NCBI RefSeq assembly: GCF_038789205.1
Contig: NZ_CP128355.1
Location: 372,001-436,000, forward strand
Reading direction: 5' to 3'
DNA: 64,000 nucleotides
DNA from: Staphylococcus hsinchuensis
GTDB taxonomy: Bacteria; Bacillota; Bacilli; Staphylococcales; Staphylococcaceae
The translations under genes and the position numbers were made by a program. The first letter of the stretch is position 1, and each line of letters starts with the position of its first letter. Positions 9,037 through 19,046 of the stretch are shown piece after piece. Below the pieces are notes generated by a model, which was not told the origin of the DNA, did no database searches, and worked only from the letters and a program-made list of their open reading frames with translations.

Positions 9037-10212
9037 ATGTCAATCGGTATTGATCAAATCAATTTTTACGTTCCAAAATTCTATGTAGATATGGCGAAAC
9101 TAGCCGAAGCACGTCAAGTCGATCCAAATAAATTTTTAATCGGTATTGGACAAACTGAAATGGCTGTAAGTCCGATGAGCCAAGATATCGTTTCGATGGG
9201 TGCTAATGCAGCTCAATCCATCGTTACAGAAGACGATAAAAAACAAATCGGCATGGTTATCGTTGCTACAGAATCAGCAATCGATTCAGCCAAAGCTTCA
9301 GCAGTTCAAATCCACAACTTGCTAGGTATTCAACCATTTGCACGTTGCTTTGAAATGAAAGAGGCTTGCTATGCTGCAACACCAGCTATTCAAATGGCTA
9401 AGGATTACATCGCAAAGCGTCCAGATGAAAAGGTACTTGTAATTGCGAGTGATACAGCACGTTACGGCCTTAATTCAGGAGGCGAACCTACACAAGGTGC
9501 AGGTGCCGTTGCTATGATGGTATCACAAAACCCACGTATACTTGAACTAAATGACGATGCAGTAGCATACACTGAAGACGTGTATGATTTCTGGAGACCG
9601 ACAGGACAACCATATCCACTTGTTGACGGTGCATTATCTAAAGATGCTTACATTCGTTCCTTCCAAGAAAGTTGGTCTGAGTACGCACGTCGTACGAACA
9701 AACAACTAGATGACTTTGCATCATTATGCTTCCATGTACCATTCACTAAAATGGGTAAAAAAGCACTTGATTCAATCTTAACAGATGACATCAACGACGA
9801 AACTAAAGAACGTTTAACTAATGGTTATGATGCTGCAACATACTACAATCGTTATGTTGGTAATATCTATACAGGATCACTTTATTTAAGTTTAATTTCA
9901 CTACTTGAAACTCATGAAAACCTATCAGCTGGAGATAGCATCGGTTTATTCAGTTACGGTTCAGGTTCAGTTGGTGAATTCTTCAGTGGCCAACTTGTTG
10001 ATGGCTTCAAAGATGTACTTGATATCGAAGGTCACAAAGCTTTATTAAATAACCGTACAGAAATTTCTGTTGATGATTACGAAGCATTCTTTAAACGTTT
10101 CGATAATTTAGAATTTGATCACGATGTTGAACTTGCTGATGAGAAAAATGAAATCTTCTATCTAGAAAGTATCAATGATCATATTCGTCAATATAATACA
10201 TTAAATCAATAA
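9037..10212 (+). CDS. mvaS: HMG-CoA synthase
   Basis: A 391-residue enzyme condensing acetyl-CoA and acetoacetyl-CoA to HMG-CoA. The nucleophile is Cys111 in [12 protein letters not shown], the histidine block is [12 protein letters not shown], and [14 protein letters not shown] is the conserved C-terminal substrate motif. The frame is open from 8968, but the ATG at 9037 ([14 protein letters not shown]) aligns with the known S. aureus N-terminus and follows an AAAGGTG site. It diverges from the thiolase gene across about 100 bases that must hold both promoters. A bidirectional terminator at 10247-10297 follows. Confidence 0.96.
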   Translation: MSIGIDQINFYVPKFYVDMAKLAEARQVDPNKFLIGIGQTEMAVSPMSQDIVSMGANAAQSIVTEDDKKQIGMVIVATESAIDSAKASAVQIHNLLGIQPFARCFEMKEACYAATPAIQMAKDYIAKRPDEKVLVIASDTARYGLNSGGEPTQGAGAVAMMVSQNPRILELNDDAVAYTEDVYDFWRPTGQPYPLVDGALSKDAYIRSFQESWSEYARRTNKQLDDFASLCFHVPFTKMGKKALDSILTDDINDETKERLTNGYDAATYYNRYVGNIYTGSLYLSLISLLETHENLSAGDSIGLFSYGSGSVGEFFSGQLVDGFKDVLDIEGHKALLNNRTEISVDDYEAFFKRFDNLEFDHDVELADEKNEIFYLESINDHIRQYNTLNQ

Positions 10213-10246
10213 TCAAAGCACTTAAAACCACTTTTTAGCGAATCAT

Positions 10247-10297
10247 AAAAGAAGCTCCTAGCTGACGTGTTGAACGTCACTAGGAGCTCTTTTATAG
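10247..10297. terminator. Bidirectional terminator, mvaS / betaine transporter
   Basis: AAGCTCCTAG-TGACGT pairs with ACGTCA-CTAGGAGCT, flanked by A and T runs on both sides. It lies between the convergent mvaS and BCCT transporter genes and can serve both. Confidence 0.85.
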
Positions 10298-10309
10298 TTT
10301 CTTTTTCGT

Positions 10310-11875
10310 TTAACGAGGTATGTGTGATTGTTGTTCTTTTGTTGAGTTTATATTTTGTTTATGAGGTTGTAACGATAATCCTAAATATTTCCGTTCTGCA
10401 TTTGCATCTTTAAATAACGAAATCATCATCAATATGACGACAAAACTAAATGGAAAGGCAGAAATAATAGCTGCCGATTGCATCGCTGCTAAACCTGTGT
10501 CTCCACCGGCTAACAATAAGACATATGCGATAGCTGCTAATGAAATCCCCCATACGATCTTTACAAAGCCTGATGGGTTAAGTGTACCAAATGCTGTTTG
10601 CATTCCTAATACATATGTTGCGGAATCGGCAGAAGTAATAAAGAATGATGCAATTAATGCTAGCGCAATAATTGATAATATCGTACCAAATGGCAACTCA
10701 TTAAAAATACCGAATAACTGCGTTTCTGGTGGCATTTTAAATATACCTTTATGGTGCTGCCCTACTGATATACCAGTCATACCAAAAGTACTGAACCAAA
10801 TCACACTAATGATAACAGGAACACCAAGTACGGCAATGACAAATTCACGAATACTTCGACCTTTTGAAATTCTGGCGATAAACGTACCGACGAATGGACT
10901 CCAACTCATCCACCAGCCCCAATAATAAATTGTCCAAGTTTGTAACCAATCAGACTTTTGTTTATTCAACGGAGCGACATCTAAACTGTCGTAAATAAGT
11001 GTTGATAAATAATCACCAAATCCAGATGTCATCATATTAAGTATTAACACTGTTGGACCTACGATAAATAATACGAGTAACAATAATCCGGCTAATATCA
11101 TATTTAAATTACTTAAATATTGAATTCCTTTACTCAGTCCACTCCAGGCACTGTATAAAAATAATACTGTTACAACTGCAATTATAATACCCTGGACGAC
11201 AACATTTTTTGGTAAGCCAAATAAATAACTTAAACCTCCGTTAATTTGGACTGCGCCAACGCCAAGAGACATCGCAACACCTATAATCGTCGCAAAAACG
11301 GCTAACACATCCACAATGACACCTGTTGTGCCATCTACTTTATTACCTAACACAGGTCTTAAAGTTCTCGAAATCAATCCATTCTCGCCTTTACGAAACT
11401 GTGAATATGCTAAGCCGAGTGCTACTAGACAATAAACAGCCCATGGATGAAAGCCATAATCTAAGAAAGAATATTTAAATGCTTCTGCCATTGCAGATTT
11501 AGATTCTGGCTTAGCAGTTGGCGGAGATAAATAGTGTGAAATTGGTTCAGAAGCACCATAAAACACTAAACCAATTCCCATGCCAGCACTAAATAGCATG
11601 GCTAACCATGAGACCGTCTTAAACTCAGGTTTATCCGTTGGTTTACCTAACTTTAATTTGCCAATCGGGCTAAAAATTAAAAATATACAAAACGCTAACA
11701 CAAGTGCATATACAACCATATAATACCAACCAAAGGTCTTTGATACCCATGTAGAGATATCCCCTGTAATACTGCCAAATGCTTTTGGTGTCACTGCACC
11801 AAATATGACAAGTATACCTACAATTGCTGCCGCATATATAAATACTTTAGAAAACTTCTTTTCCCTGTGTTCCAC
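10310..11875 (-). CDS. opuD: BCCT-family betaine/carnitine/choline transporter
   Basis: A 521-residue secondary transporter with about twelve membrane segments, of the betaine-carnitine-choline transporter family. Diagnostic pieces are the glycine-rich segment SAGMGIGLVFYGASEP near residues 90-110 and the tryptophan-rich YYWGWWMSWSPFVGTFIARIS near residues 315-335. Likely role: sodium-coupled uptake of glycine betaine or choline for osmoprotection; exact substrate cannot be set from sequence. The start is GTG at 11875, eight bases after GGAGG; an ATG nearby is out of frame. Polar N- and C-terminal tails suggest an osmosensing role, as in other family members. Confidence 0.88.
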   Translation of the reverse strand: MEHREKKFSKVFIYAAAIVGILVIFGAVTPKAFGSITGDISTWVSKTFGWYYMVVYALVLAFCIFLIFSPIGKLKLGKPTDKPEFKTVSWLAMLFSAGMGIGLVFYGASEPISHYLSPPTAKPESKSAMAEAFKYSFLDYGFHPWAVYCLVALGLAYSQFRKGENGLISRTLRPVLGNKVDGTTGVIVDVLAVFATIIGVAMSLGVGAVQINGGLSYLFGLPKNVVVQGIIIAVVTVLFLYSAWSGLSKGIQYLSNLNMILAGLLLLVLFIVGPTVLILNMMTSGFGDYLSTLIYDSLDVAPLNKQKSDWLQTWTIYYWGWWMSWSPFVGTFIARISKGRSIREFVIAVLGVPVIISVIWFSTFGMTGISVGQHHKGIFKMPPETQLFGIFNELPFGTILSIIALALIASFFITSADSATYVLGMQTAFGTLNPSGFVKIVWGISLAAIAYVLLLAGGDTGLAAMQSAAIISAFPFSFVVILMMISLFKDANAERKYLGLSLQPHKQNINSTKEQQSHIPR

Positions 11876-12006
11876 ACATTATGCCTCCCTATATTTGTTT
11901 TAAGACAACCTAAACACTAACATACTAAGCTAATAGTGCAACTTAGTAATTTTGCGCAATTTAATTGGTGATCTCATTCTGTTTATTAAATATAGGAAGG
12001 TTTTTA

Positions 12007-12537
12007 TTATATTTTATTGCCTTTCTTAGGGATATAGAATTGGTTCATATCGAGTTGTTCTGTCTCTAACAGCTTTACTTTCGTCTCAATGCCACCACCA
12101 TAACCTGTTAAATTACCATCTTTACCGACTACGCGATGACATGGAATAATGATTGAAATTGGGTTACTCCCCACAGCTCCGCCTACAGCTTGTGCTGACA
12201 TCTTAGCTTTATTACGTTTTACTGCGACTTTCTCAGCTAACTCTCCGTAAGATAGTGTTTGACCAAATGGAATTTCTAACAATAAGTCCCACACTTGTTT
12301 CTTAAATTCAGTGCCTTCAGGCTGAAGAGGAAAGTCAATCTCAGGGTTATTTCCTGAGAAATAAGCGTCCAACCATGCTGTGACTTTTTCGAAAATTTGT
12401 AACTGTGGGCGATGCGTATATTGTGAGTCATCGTTTTTGGTTATATCATTTTTAGGGAACCACAACCCAGTGAGATGTTTGCCATCAGACGTTAATGTTA
12501 TTTGACCGACAGGTGATTGATATTCTGTTTTATACAT
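12007..12537 (-). CDS. ogt: Methylated-DNA--protein-cysteine methyltransferase
   Basis: A 176-residue suicide DNA-repair protein that removes alkyl groups from O6-alkylguanine. The acceptor is Cys133 in the invariant IPCHRVVGKDG motif. The upstream helix-turn-helix region (PFGQTLSYGELAEKV) and the C-terminal LTGYGGGIETKVKLLETE are typical. Single-gene unit downstream of a GIY-YIG-like gene on the same strand, separated from it by a terminator at 12570-12602. In S. aureus ogt is also near mvaA/mvaS, so the neighbourhood is conserved. Confidence 0.93.
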   Translation of the reverse strand: MYKTEYQSPVGQITLTSDGKHLTGLWFPKNDITKNDDSQYTHRPQLQIFEKVTAWLDAYFSGNNPEIDFPLQPEGTEFKKQVWDLLLEIPFGQTLSYGELAEKVAVKRNKAKMSAQAVGGAVGSNPISIIIPCHRVVGKDGNLTGYGGGIETKVKLLETEQLDMNQFYIPKKGNKI

Positions 12538-12569
12538 TCATAAGCACCTCTATTTTAAAAGATAAACAA

Positions 12570-12602
12570 TTAAGCCTGTGACTTCGTATGGCACAGGCTT
12601 AA
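12570..12602 (-). terminator. Terminator after GIY-YIG-like gene
   Basis: TTAAGCCTGTG and CACAGGCTTAA form an 11-bp stem. It lies 50 bases beyond the stop of the gene at 12653-13117 on the same strand and upstream of ogt. Confidence 0.75.
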
Positions 12603-12652
12603 TCGGTGTATCGTTATTTGAGATTAGATTTTTCCTACTTAATTGTTAGTAA

Positions 12653-13117
12653 TTATGAAAAATTGTATAAATCAATTTTATTGTCTTTCGCATATTCTAA
12701 TGCTAAAACTTCTAATAAATTAATCATTGCAGGATTGTTTTTCACTTTAATATATTGGAATCTTAAATTTTGTTCTTCCGCTTTAATATTATTCACTTCT
12801 GATTCGTCTAATTTTTGATCTTGTACATACGTTCTTTTGAATTTTGCTGTACCGGCAGTTGATTTTAAGTTGTATTGTGCAAGTTTATCGTTAAGGTCTT
12901 TTTGTGTAAGTTTATAACCAGTCATATAACCACCAGCTTGACCTACAAATAAAGGGCTCTTATTTTTAAAAATGACGTAGATCCCTTTTTGATTAACAAC
13001 CTCGCTTCTACTTTCTTTATCAAACTTTAAAGCTTTCGATTTGTCATATTTAAATAGTTTCTTTAATGGTTTCTTATATTCATCTAGTAATGTTGAAACT
13101 TGTTTATCACCATTCAT
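12653..13117 (-). CDS. GIY-YIG-like hypothetical protein
   Basis: A 154-residue protein of unknown role. After a lysine-rich N-terminus, residues near 45-60 read KGIYVIFKNKSPLFVGQAGG. That fits the core of a GIY-YIG nuclease fold (GIYVI, then FVGQ in place of YIG). A basic segment with FKRTYVQ and a C-terminal helix with EEQNLRFQYIKV and LLEVLALEYAK follow. The glutamate late in such domains is often the metal ligand; Glu in NLLEVLALE is a candidate. The open frame extends to 13141, but ATG at 13117 has AAGGA eight bases upstream. Function could be nuclease-like or a domain that lost catalysis. The gene stands alone between ogt and rocA. Confidence 0.7.
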   Translation of the reverse strand: MNGDKQVSTLLDEYKKPLKKLFKYDKSKALKFDKESRSEVVNQKGIYVIFKNKSPLFVGQAGGYMTGYKLTQKDLNDKLAQYNLKSTAGTAKFKRTYVQDQKLDESEVNNIKAEEQNLRFQYIKVKNNPAMINLLEVLALEYAKDNKIDLYNFS

Positions 13118-13308
13118 TATTATCATCCTTTTCTTTTTCATTTATTAATTCATATATACACGATACAACACCCATGTAAACTTTTACATTTATCTTCACT
13201 AATGATTCTAGCAATAATTCAATTAAATATCTATACAACTTTATTATAACAGTCAGAAAATCGTTCTTTATATATATTAAAAGTACACTAATTTTTAATA
13301 TAAAAAAA

Positions 13309-13340
13309 GAGAAAGCTCCCATATGAATGGGAACTTTCTC
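13309..13340 (-). terminator. Terminator after rocA
   Basis: GAGAAAGCTCCCAT pairs with ATGGGAACTTTCTC around a short loop, with an A run on the plus side that becomes a T run for minus-strand transcripts. It lies 27 bases past the rocA stop. Confidence 0.85.
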
Positions 13341-13366
13341 CGCACATAATAAAATGTTTCTATAAA

Positions 13367-14911
13367 TTAGAACATTTCTGAAGCGACTTTTTGTTCTAAG
13401 AAGTTTAATAAGTAGTCTGGGCTACCTGTTTTAGCATCCGTACCTGACATTTTGAAACCACCGAATGGGTGATAGCCAACAACAGCTGCTGTACAACCAC
13501 GATTTAGGTATAAGTTACCTACATCGAATGAAGATACTGCTTCTTGCCAGTTTTCACGGTTGTTTGTAATAACTGCACCAGTTAAACCGTAGTCAGTATC
13601 GTTAGCGATGTCTAACATTGACTCGAAATCATCACCTTTGATAAATCCTACAACTGGTCCGAAGATTTCTTCTTGCATGATTTGGTCGCTTGATTTCATA
13701 CCAGAGAAAATTGTTGGTTCAATGAAGTAACCAGTAGAACCATCAGTGCCGCCACCTTGTTCTAACTTACCTTCTTTGTTACCAATTTCAATATATTTTT
13801 TAATCTTATCGAATTGTTTTTGGTTGATGACTGGTCCCATGTTTGTGTTGTTTTCAGTGTTACCTAAAGTAAGTTCTTTAGTTAACTTGATTGATTTTTC
13901 AAGTACTTCATCGTGTACATCTTTGTGCACGATAGCTCTTGAACAAGCTGAACATTTTTGACCTGAGAAACCAAATGCTGATCCTACGATTGCTTCTGCA
14001 GCTAAATCAGTATCGATATCTTTATCAACGATGATTGCGTCTTTACCGCCCATTTCAGCGATAACACGTTTTAAGAATTGTTGACCTTCTTGTACTTTAG
14101 CAGCACGTTCGAAGATACGCACACCAGTTGCGCGAGAACCAGTGAATGTTACGAAATGCGTATGAACACTATCTACTAAATGGTCACCGATTTCTTTAGG
14201 ATCACCCGGTACAAAGTTAACTACACCTTTAGGTAATCCAGCTTCTAATAAGATTTCCATTAGTTTATAAGCTGTTAATACTGTATCTTCAGCTGGTTTT
14301 AATAATACTGTGTTACCAGCAACAACAGGTGCTAAAGTAGTACCTGCCATGATTGCAAATGGGAAGTTCCATGGTGGAATTGTAACACCAGTACCAATTG
14401 GTTTGTAGAAGTATTGGTTGTGTTCGCCTTCTCTATCTAATACCTTTTTACCTTCTGATAATTCCATCATTGATCTTGCATAGTATTCGATAAAGTCAAT
14501 ACCTTCTGCAGCGTCGCCTACAGCTTCATCCCATGGTTTACCTGCTTCGTATACCATAACAGCTGAGATTTCTTCTTTACGACGTCTGATGATTGCTGCA
14601 ACTCTCATTAAGAATTCAGCACGGTCTTTATGAGACCATCTTCTCCAAGATTTATAAGCTTCATTTGCTGCGTCAAATGCATTATCTACATCTTCTTTTG
14701 AAGCTTTTGAAATTTCCGCGACAACTTCAGAAGTGTTCGCTGGATTGATTGATTGGAAAGTATCTTTTGTGAATTTCTCTTCACCATTAATCACTAAAGG
14801 AATTTTTTGGTTTAATTCACCTTTAACTTTTTTTAATACCTCTTTGAAAGATTCTACGTTCTTATTATCTGTAAAATCTATACCTGGTTCGTTCTTATAA
14901 TTTACTACCAT
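13367..14911 (-). CDS. rocA: 1-pyrroline-5-carboxylate dehydrogenase
   Basis: A 514-residue NAD-dependent aldehyde dehydrogenase that oxidises pyrroline-5-carboxylate to glutamate, the last step of proline and arginine catabolism. The general-base Glu286 is in [13 protein letters not shown] and the nucleophile Cys320 in [11 protein letters not shown]. The N-terminal [11 protein letters not shown] and C-terminal [17 protein letters not shown] are characteristic. The ATG has GGGGG seven bases upstream. A cre-like sequence lies 86 bases upstream, consistent with the known glucose repression of proline use in staphylococci. Confidence 0.95.
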   Translation of the reverse strand: MVVNYKNEPGIDFTDNKNVESFKEVLKKVKGELNQKIPLVINGEEKFTKDTFQSINPANTSEVVAEISKASKEDVDNAFDAANEAYKSWRRWSHKDRAEFLMRVAAIIRRRKEEISAVMVYEAGKPWDEAVGDAAEGIDFIEYYARSMMELSEGKKVLDREGEHNQYFYKPIGTGVTIPPWNFPFAIMAGTTLAPVVAGNTVLLKPAEDTVLTAYKLMEILLEAGLPKGVVNFVPGDPKEIGDHLVDSVHTHFVTFTGSRATGVRIFERAAKVQEGQQFLKRVIAEMGGKDAIIVDKDIDTDLAAEAIVGSAFGFSGQKCSACSRAIVHKDVHDEVLEKSIKLTKELTLGNTENNTNMGPVINQKQFDKIKKYIEIGNKEGKLEQGGGTDGSTGYFIEPTIFSGMKSSDQIMQEEIFGPVVGFIKGDDFESMLDIANDTDYGLTGAVITNNRENWQEAVSSFDVGNLYLNRGCTAAVVGYHPFGGFKMSGTDAKTGSPDYLLNFLEQKVASEMF

Positions 14912-14996
14912 TTCTCTACCCCCTGAGTTTGTAAATTGTAAACTGAATTGAAATCAATCCATTTCTTTCTCCATTGTAGCTACTTCATTTACTAAA

Positions 14997-15010
14997 TGCA
15001 ATCGCTTGCA
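14997..15010. promoter_or_regulatory. cre site upstream of rocA
   Basis: TGCAATCGCTTGCA is a near-palindrome matching the CcpA cre pattern (TGNAANCGNNNNCA). It lies 86 bases before the rocA ATG. The rest of the 14912-15234 gap is AT-rich and holds the divergent promoters of rocA and the acyltransferase gene; nothing else was recognised in it. Confidence 0.65.
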
Positions 15011-15234
15011 TTTATTTTTCTGAAAATACTTATAATTTCGTCAAATTTTTAAATAACTTTATTCTGGTAATTTATAAAAATTAAGTTAGAAGCGTCAAAT
15101 CGATTTATTTCGTATTTATACAACTCAAACTGTAATCTCATTGTTATGTAAAGTTTTATAACTTTATGTTATTTTAATATTTAATTATATTGAAAGAATG
15201 TAAACTATGATTTTGAATGAAAGGAATTTCTAGC

Positions 15235-16305
15235 ATGAAAACATATACCTCCGTTATCTTTTGGATGCGGACGATAGCTTGTCTTAGTATTGTGTGTATA
15301 CATTCCATCACGACTACTTTTTCAAAGATGAATCACGTTGAACACGATACGCTAATCAGATTAATACAATTGCTATTAATGTTTAGCACGCCGTTATTTG
15401 TTTTTATTTCAGAATTTTTACTAGCTAAAAATTATCACGTAACTACGAAGCCAGGCTTCTTCAAAGAAAAGTTAATCTACCTAGGTATTCCTTACATATT
15501 GATAAACTTGGGAATCTCCTATTTCTATTTAAAACCAGATTCATTACAACAATATATAAGAAACGTCGGTGATACGATGTTTCACGGTGGTGCAATTACG
15601 TATTTTATTGTAATCATTTTCCAGTTTTATGCCTTACATTATTTATTCGCGAAATATCTTGTGAAATTGAAGCCACTGCCTGTTGTTATTGGCTCAATCA
15701 TATTCGCTACAATTTATTGGGCGTTCAGACAATTCTGGCCTCAACCAGACCTTCCTATCATTGGATTGTTTTGGGAACGTGAAGGTTGGATGTTGTTCTT
15801 TGGTTGGGTCAGTTATTTCTTACTCGGTTTTTATATTGGTATTTATTACGAAACATTTATGACACAGATAAAAAAGTATACGTGGGCAATCATTCTCGGA
15901 ACATTATTGGCCATAACGATACTTGTCACTAATTATGTTTCGGGCTTTAGCACATGGGTTGAATCTAAACGATTTGATATTCCGTTTTATGTAACGATGG
16001 TAATTTTAATGTTTTTCTTATTTTCAGCATATATTAAATACGTTCCAAAGTTTATTCTGTACATTAGTAATTACTCATTTTGCATTTATGCGATACATTA
16101 TTTCTTCGTACATGATTTAGGATTGTTAAATGGAGATAACCCGTTTAAGAATATTGTATTTAATTTAATTATTACGCTATGTCTATCTATATGCGTTGCC
16201 TATCTCTTTAATTTATTTAAATTCGGTAAGTATATTGTAGGAGGCATTGGTAAGATTAAATATGAAAAAGTTTACGAAAGTTATCAAGTAGGCAAAATGG
16301 ATTAA
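15235..16305 (+). CDS. Membrane acyltransferase, acyltransferase-3 family
   Basis: A 356-residue integral membrane protein with about ten hydrophobic segments, of the acyltransferase-3 family (relatives: IcaC and the membrane half of OatA). The family's early arginine-histidine pair is present: FWMRTIACLSIVCIHSI at residues 10-26. IcaC-like members move or O-acylate cell-surface polysaccharides; the substrate here is unknown. The ATG at 15235 follows AAGGA at nine bases; an earlier in-frame ATG at 15217 lacks a site. It is not part of an ica operon. It ends at a bidirectional terminator shared with a convergent acetyltransferase gene. Confidence 0.8.
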   Translation: MKTYTSVIFWMRTIACLSIVCIHSITTTFSKMNHVEHDTLIRLIQLLLMFSTPLFVFISEFLLAKNYHVTTKPGFFKEKLIYLGIPYILINLGISYFYLKPDSLQQYIRNVGDTMFHGGAITYFIVIIFQFYALHYLFAKYLVKLKPLPVVIGSIIFATIYWAFRQFWPQPDLPIIGLFWEREGWMLFFGWVSYFLLGFYIGIYYETFMTQIKKYTWAIILGTLLAITILVTNYVSGFSTWVESKRFDIPFYVTMVILMFFLFSAYIKYVPKFILYISNYSFCIYAIHYFFVHDLGLLNGDNPFKNIVFNLIITLCLSICVAYLFNLFKFGKYIVGGIGKIKYEKVYESYQVGKMD

Positions 16306-16324
16306 TGATATACCATATTAAAAT

Positions 16325-16368
16325 AAAAGCACGACCAAGTCGTTTTTCAACGGCGAGGTCGTGCTTTT
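16325..16368. terminator. Bidirectional terminator
   Basis: AAAAGCACGACC pairs with GGTCGTGCTTTT. It lies between the convergent acyltransferase (ends 16305) and hexapeptide acetyltransferase (ends 16376) genes. Confidence 0.85.
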
Positions 16369-16375
16369 GCTTATA

Positions 16376-16939
16376 TTATTCGTTATCAATTTTTTTATAA
16401 GGTTCAGCTGGTGATCCCATTGCTAATACATTTTCAGGAACATCTTTAGTAACGATACTTCCAGCACTGATGACTGCACCTTCACCAATTGTTACACCTG
16501 GTAATACGATAACGTTTGCCCCAATCCAAACGTTATTACCAATTGTGATTGGTGATGCTTTCTCAATACCTAAATTACGGGCGTTAGCACCTAATGGATG
16601 CGTTGCGGTATATATTCCACAATTTGGACCGATAAATACGTTATCCCCAATTACGATATGCGCACAATCCATTAAATAACAATTATGATTAATAAAGATA
16701 TTTTTCCCTAGAAAAATGTTATATCCATAATCTACTTGGAATGGACTTAACAGCTCTAAATGATTTGGTTCATAATGAAATAAATCTTTTAAAATCGTTG
16801 TACGTTTTTCTTTATTACTTGGTTTTGTTTGATTGAGCTCAGCACATAGATCTTTAGCTTGTAAACGGTCTTCAACTAATGTGTGGTCAGAACTTGCATT
16901 ATACCATTCGCCATTAATCATATTGTCTTTTTCAGTCAA
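16376..16939 (-). CDS. maa: Maltose/galactoside O-acetyltransferase (Maa type)
   Basis: A 187-residue left-handed beta-helix acetyltransferase with repeated hexapeptides (IGDNVFIGPNCGIY, IGNNVWIGANVIVLPGVTIGEGAVI). Its catalytic histidine is probably the one in YTATHPLGANARN. It uses acetyl-CoA to acetylate sugars; the physiological acceptor is unknown. The start is taken as TTG at 16939: a GGAGGG site lies seven bases upstream, and the product then begins MTEKDNMINGEWYNAS, matching the usual N-terminus of Maa proteins. An ATG at 16969 lies upstream of the ribosome site. Convergent with the neighbouring acyltransferase gene. Confidence 0.85.
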   Translation of the reverse strand: MTEKDNMINGEWYNASSDHTLVEDRLQAKDLCAELNQTKPSNKEKRTTILKDLFHYEPNHLELLSPFQVDYGYNIFLGKNIFINHNCYLMDCAHIVIGDNVFIGPNCGIYTATHPLGANARNLGIEKASPITIGNNVWIGANVIVLPGVTIGEGAVISAGSIVTKDVPENVLAMGSPAEPYKKIDNE

Positions 16940-17168
16940 TTTTTTACCCTCCATCATTTTAAAATCCATTTATTACATTAACACGATAAAGACTAAGCGT
17001 CATCTCTTTTGAGGAATTGTATTAACTAAGATGTAATGGTATTTCATACTAAACGACATTTTTCCGCTTCACAACTTATTTTTTTAATTTTCTGAAAAGT
17101 GATTGTTTTACAAGAATTATACTGATATCTTAAAATTATAGCTTTTTTAAACAAAGGGGATGTTTATT

Positions 17169-18591
17169 ATGAAAGAGAAAATCGGCCTTATACTAGGACC
17201 TATATTATTTATCATCTTTTATTTTATACCTAGTGTAACCGGATTGGAGCACGCACCGAGAGCTGTTCTAGCGGTCACGTTATTAGTTGCAACTTGGTGG
17301 ATTACCGAGGCTTTACCTATTCCAGTCACATCATTAATTCCTTTAATCTTGTTACCGATTACTGGTGGTACTAAAGAAGAGGTTGCTGCAAGTGCGTACG
17401 CTGATCCAATCGTCTTTATGTATATGGGTGGTTTTATTATTGCCTTAGCCATTGAAAAATGGAATTTACATAAACGTATCGCAATGAATATTATTTCGAT
17501 GATGGGAGCAAATAGTAATCGCATCATATTAGGAACGATGATTGCGACTGCGTTTATTTCAATGTGGATTTCAAATGCTGCGACCGCTTTAATGATGTTA
17601 CCGATTGCTCTCGCATTAATTAAAGAAATTAAAGAAGCACAATTCCTGAAACCACAGTCTGCGAATAAATTTAGTAAATCATTGTTATTAACAGTCGCCT
17701 ATTCAGCATCTATTGGTGGCCTTGCTACATTAATTGGTTCCGTACCAAATGCAGTATTCGCCGCTGTAGCGAAATCGAGCTTACATAGATCAGTATCATT
17801 TGCACAATGGATGTTATTCGCCGTACCATTGACAATTATTCTATTAACAGCACTTTATTTCATTTTAACGAAATGGTTGTTCAAAGTAGAAGATGCCAAT
17901 AGCGTTTCTTCTGATTTTGCTAAAAAAGCGTTGCGAGATTTAGGACCTATGTCTATCGAAGAAAAGTTAACAGGGCTCGTGTTCTTACTCGTAAGTATTT
18001 TATGGATGGCAGGCAATGTATTACCTGACTCGCTCCATATTACAGATACGACAATCGCAATGTTTGGTGCTGTCCTATTGGTTCTTAATTCCTGCGAAAT
18101 CTAAAAAAGGTGGCCTTCTCGTCTGGGATGATATGACGAAGTTACCGTGGGGCATTCTACTATTATTTGGTGGTGGTCTTTCATTAGCTGCTGCATTCGA
18201 AGATTCAGGACTTACGAAATGGTTTAGTGGACTTCTCGGCGTCGTGAAACCATTACCAATCATATTAATTATTATCGTATTAACGACAGCGATTTTATTC
18301 TTAACTGAAGTGATGTCTAACACGGCAGTATCTAATATGTTGATGCCAGTCAGTATCGGGTTTGCGGCTGCAATTCATGCAGATCCATTTATTATAATGG
18401 GTATCGTAGCACTATCTTCAACATGTGCATTTATGTTACCTATTTCAACACCACCGAATGCCGCTGTCTTTAGTGCAGATGAACTCGAAATGAAAGACAT
18501 GGTTAAAGCTGGTTTTATATTGAATATTGTGGCGATTATTGTCATCTCAGTCTTTTCATACTTCTGGCTACCGATTGCGTTTGGTCTATAG
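17169..18591 (+). pseudogene. DASS-family sodium/anion symporter, frameshifted
   Basis: Two overlapping frames together encode one divalent-anion:sodium symporter (SLC13/SdcS-like) of about 473 residues. The first part runs from ATG 17169 (AAAGGGG site, nine bases upstream), with WWITEALPIPVTSLIP and ISNAATALMMLPIA, and stops at 18104. The second part continues in the next frame with LIPAKSKKGGLLVWDDMTKLPWGILLLFGGG and ends at 18591 after SNMLMPV and AFMLPISTPPNAAVFS. Removing one G at 18080/18081 (CTATTGGTTC) restores a continuous product. As written the gene encodes a truncated transporter lacking the second half, so it is either a recent pseudogene or a sequencing error. Substrates of intact relatives are C4-dicarboxylates or citrate. 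Confidence 0.85.
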
Positions 18592-18646
18592 CTATTCAAC
18601 GTGCATTATACAGCCAAAGTATGACACACTTTCTATACTTCGGACG

Positions 18647-18658
18647 CATGTATACATG
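18647..18658. promoter_or_regulatory. Palindrome CATGTATACATG upstream of small exported protein
   Basis: A perfect 12-bp palindrome 51 bases before the ATG at 18709. The identical sequence occurs at 57723-57734 in front of an amino acid permease. It could be a shared operator; no regulator was identified. Confidence 0.35.
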
Positions 18659-18708
18659 ATACATCTCAATTATAATATTGATATAAACCTATAAAGGAGT
18701 CATGTATA

Positions 18709-18915
18709 ATGAAAACAATTTTACGAGCTGCCATTGCCATTTTGTTAATCTTAGGTATAGCAAAAACGTTCCAAGAACACGACGTTGCATCTGAAGCTTC
18801 GAATTATTATGCGCAATTACAAAATAGCCATGTATTAGAAAACGTTGAAAACCTTAATTTCGAAGGACTTAAAAATATAAATTTTGATGATATCAAACCT
18901 TCAGATTTCTTTTAA
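18709..18915 (+). CDS. Small exported or membrane-anchored protein
   Basis: A 68-residue protein with a hydrophobic N-terminal segment (residues 4-18, after MKTILR) that reads as an uncleaved signal-anchor. An acidic, asparagine-rich tail follows, with the repeated idea LENVENLNFEGLKNINFDDIKPSDFF. AAAGGAG lies 7-9 bases before the ATG, and a strong terminator follows, so it is a complete single-gene unit. No domain recognised; function unknown. The tail's short repeat (NLNFE, NINFD) may bind a partner at the membrane surface, which is only a guess. Confidence 0.7.
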   Translation: MKTILRAAIAILLILGIAKTFQEHDVASEASNYYAQLQNSHVLENVENLNFEGLKNINFDDIKPSDFF

Positions 18916-18992
18916 TTACGTTCAACGAAAAACTCAAACTAACTTTTTGTAAAATCCAATGACTAAAATTCATTCAATATTTAAAACCAGCA

Positions 18993-19039
18993 AAAAAAGA
19001 CTCCAATGAGAGGGAATCACCACTCATTGGAGCTTTTTT
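18993..19039. terminator. Bidirectional terminator
   Basis: CTCCAATGAG pairs with CTCATTGGAG, flanked by A7 and T6. It lies between the small exported protein gene (plus, ends 18915) and the ABC permease gene (minus, ends 19047). Confidence 0.88.
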
Positions 19040-19046
19040 ATATTTA

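Noticed and set aside
13107..13322. 71-codon minus-strand frame upstream of the GIY-YIG-like gene
   Set aside because: Overlaps the rocA terminator and lacks a ribosome site; composition is that of AT-rich non-coding DNA.
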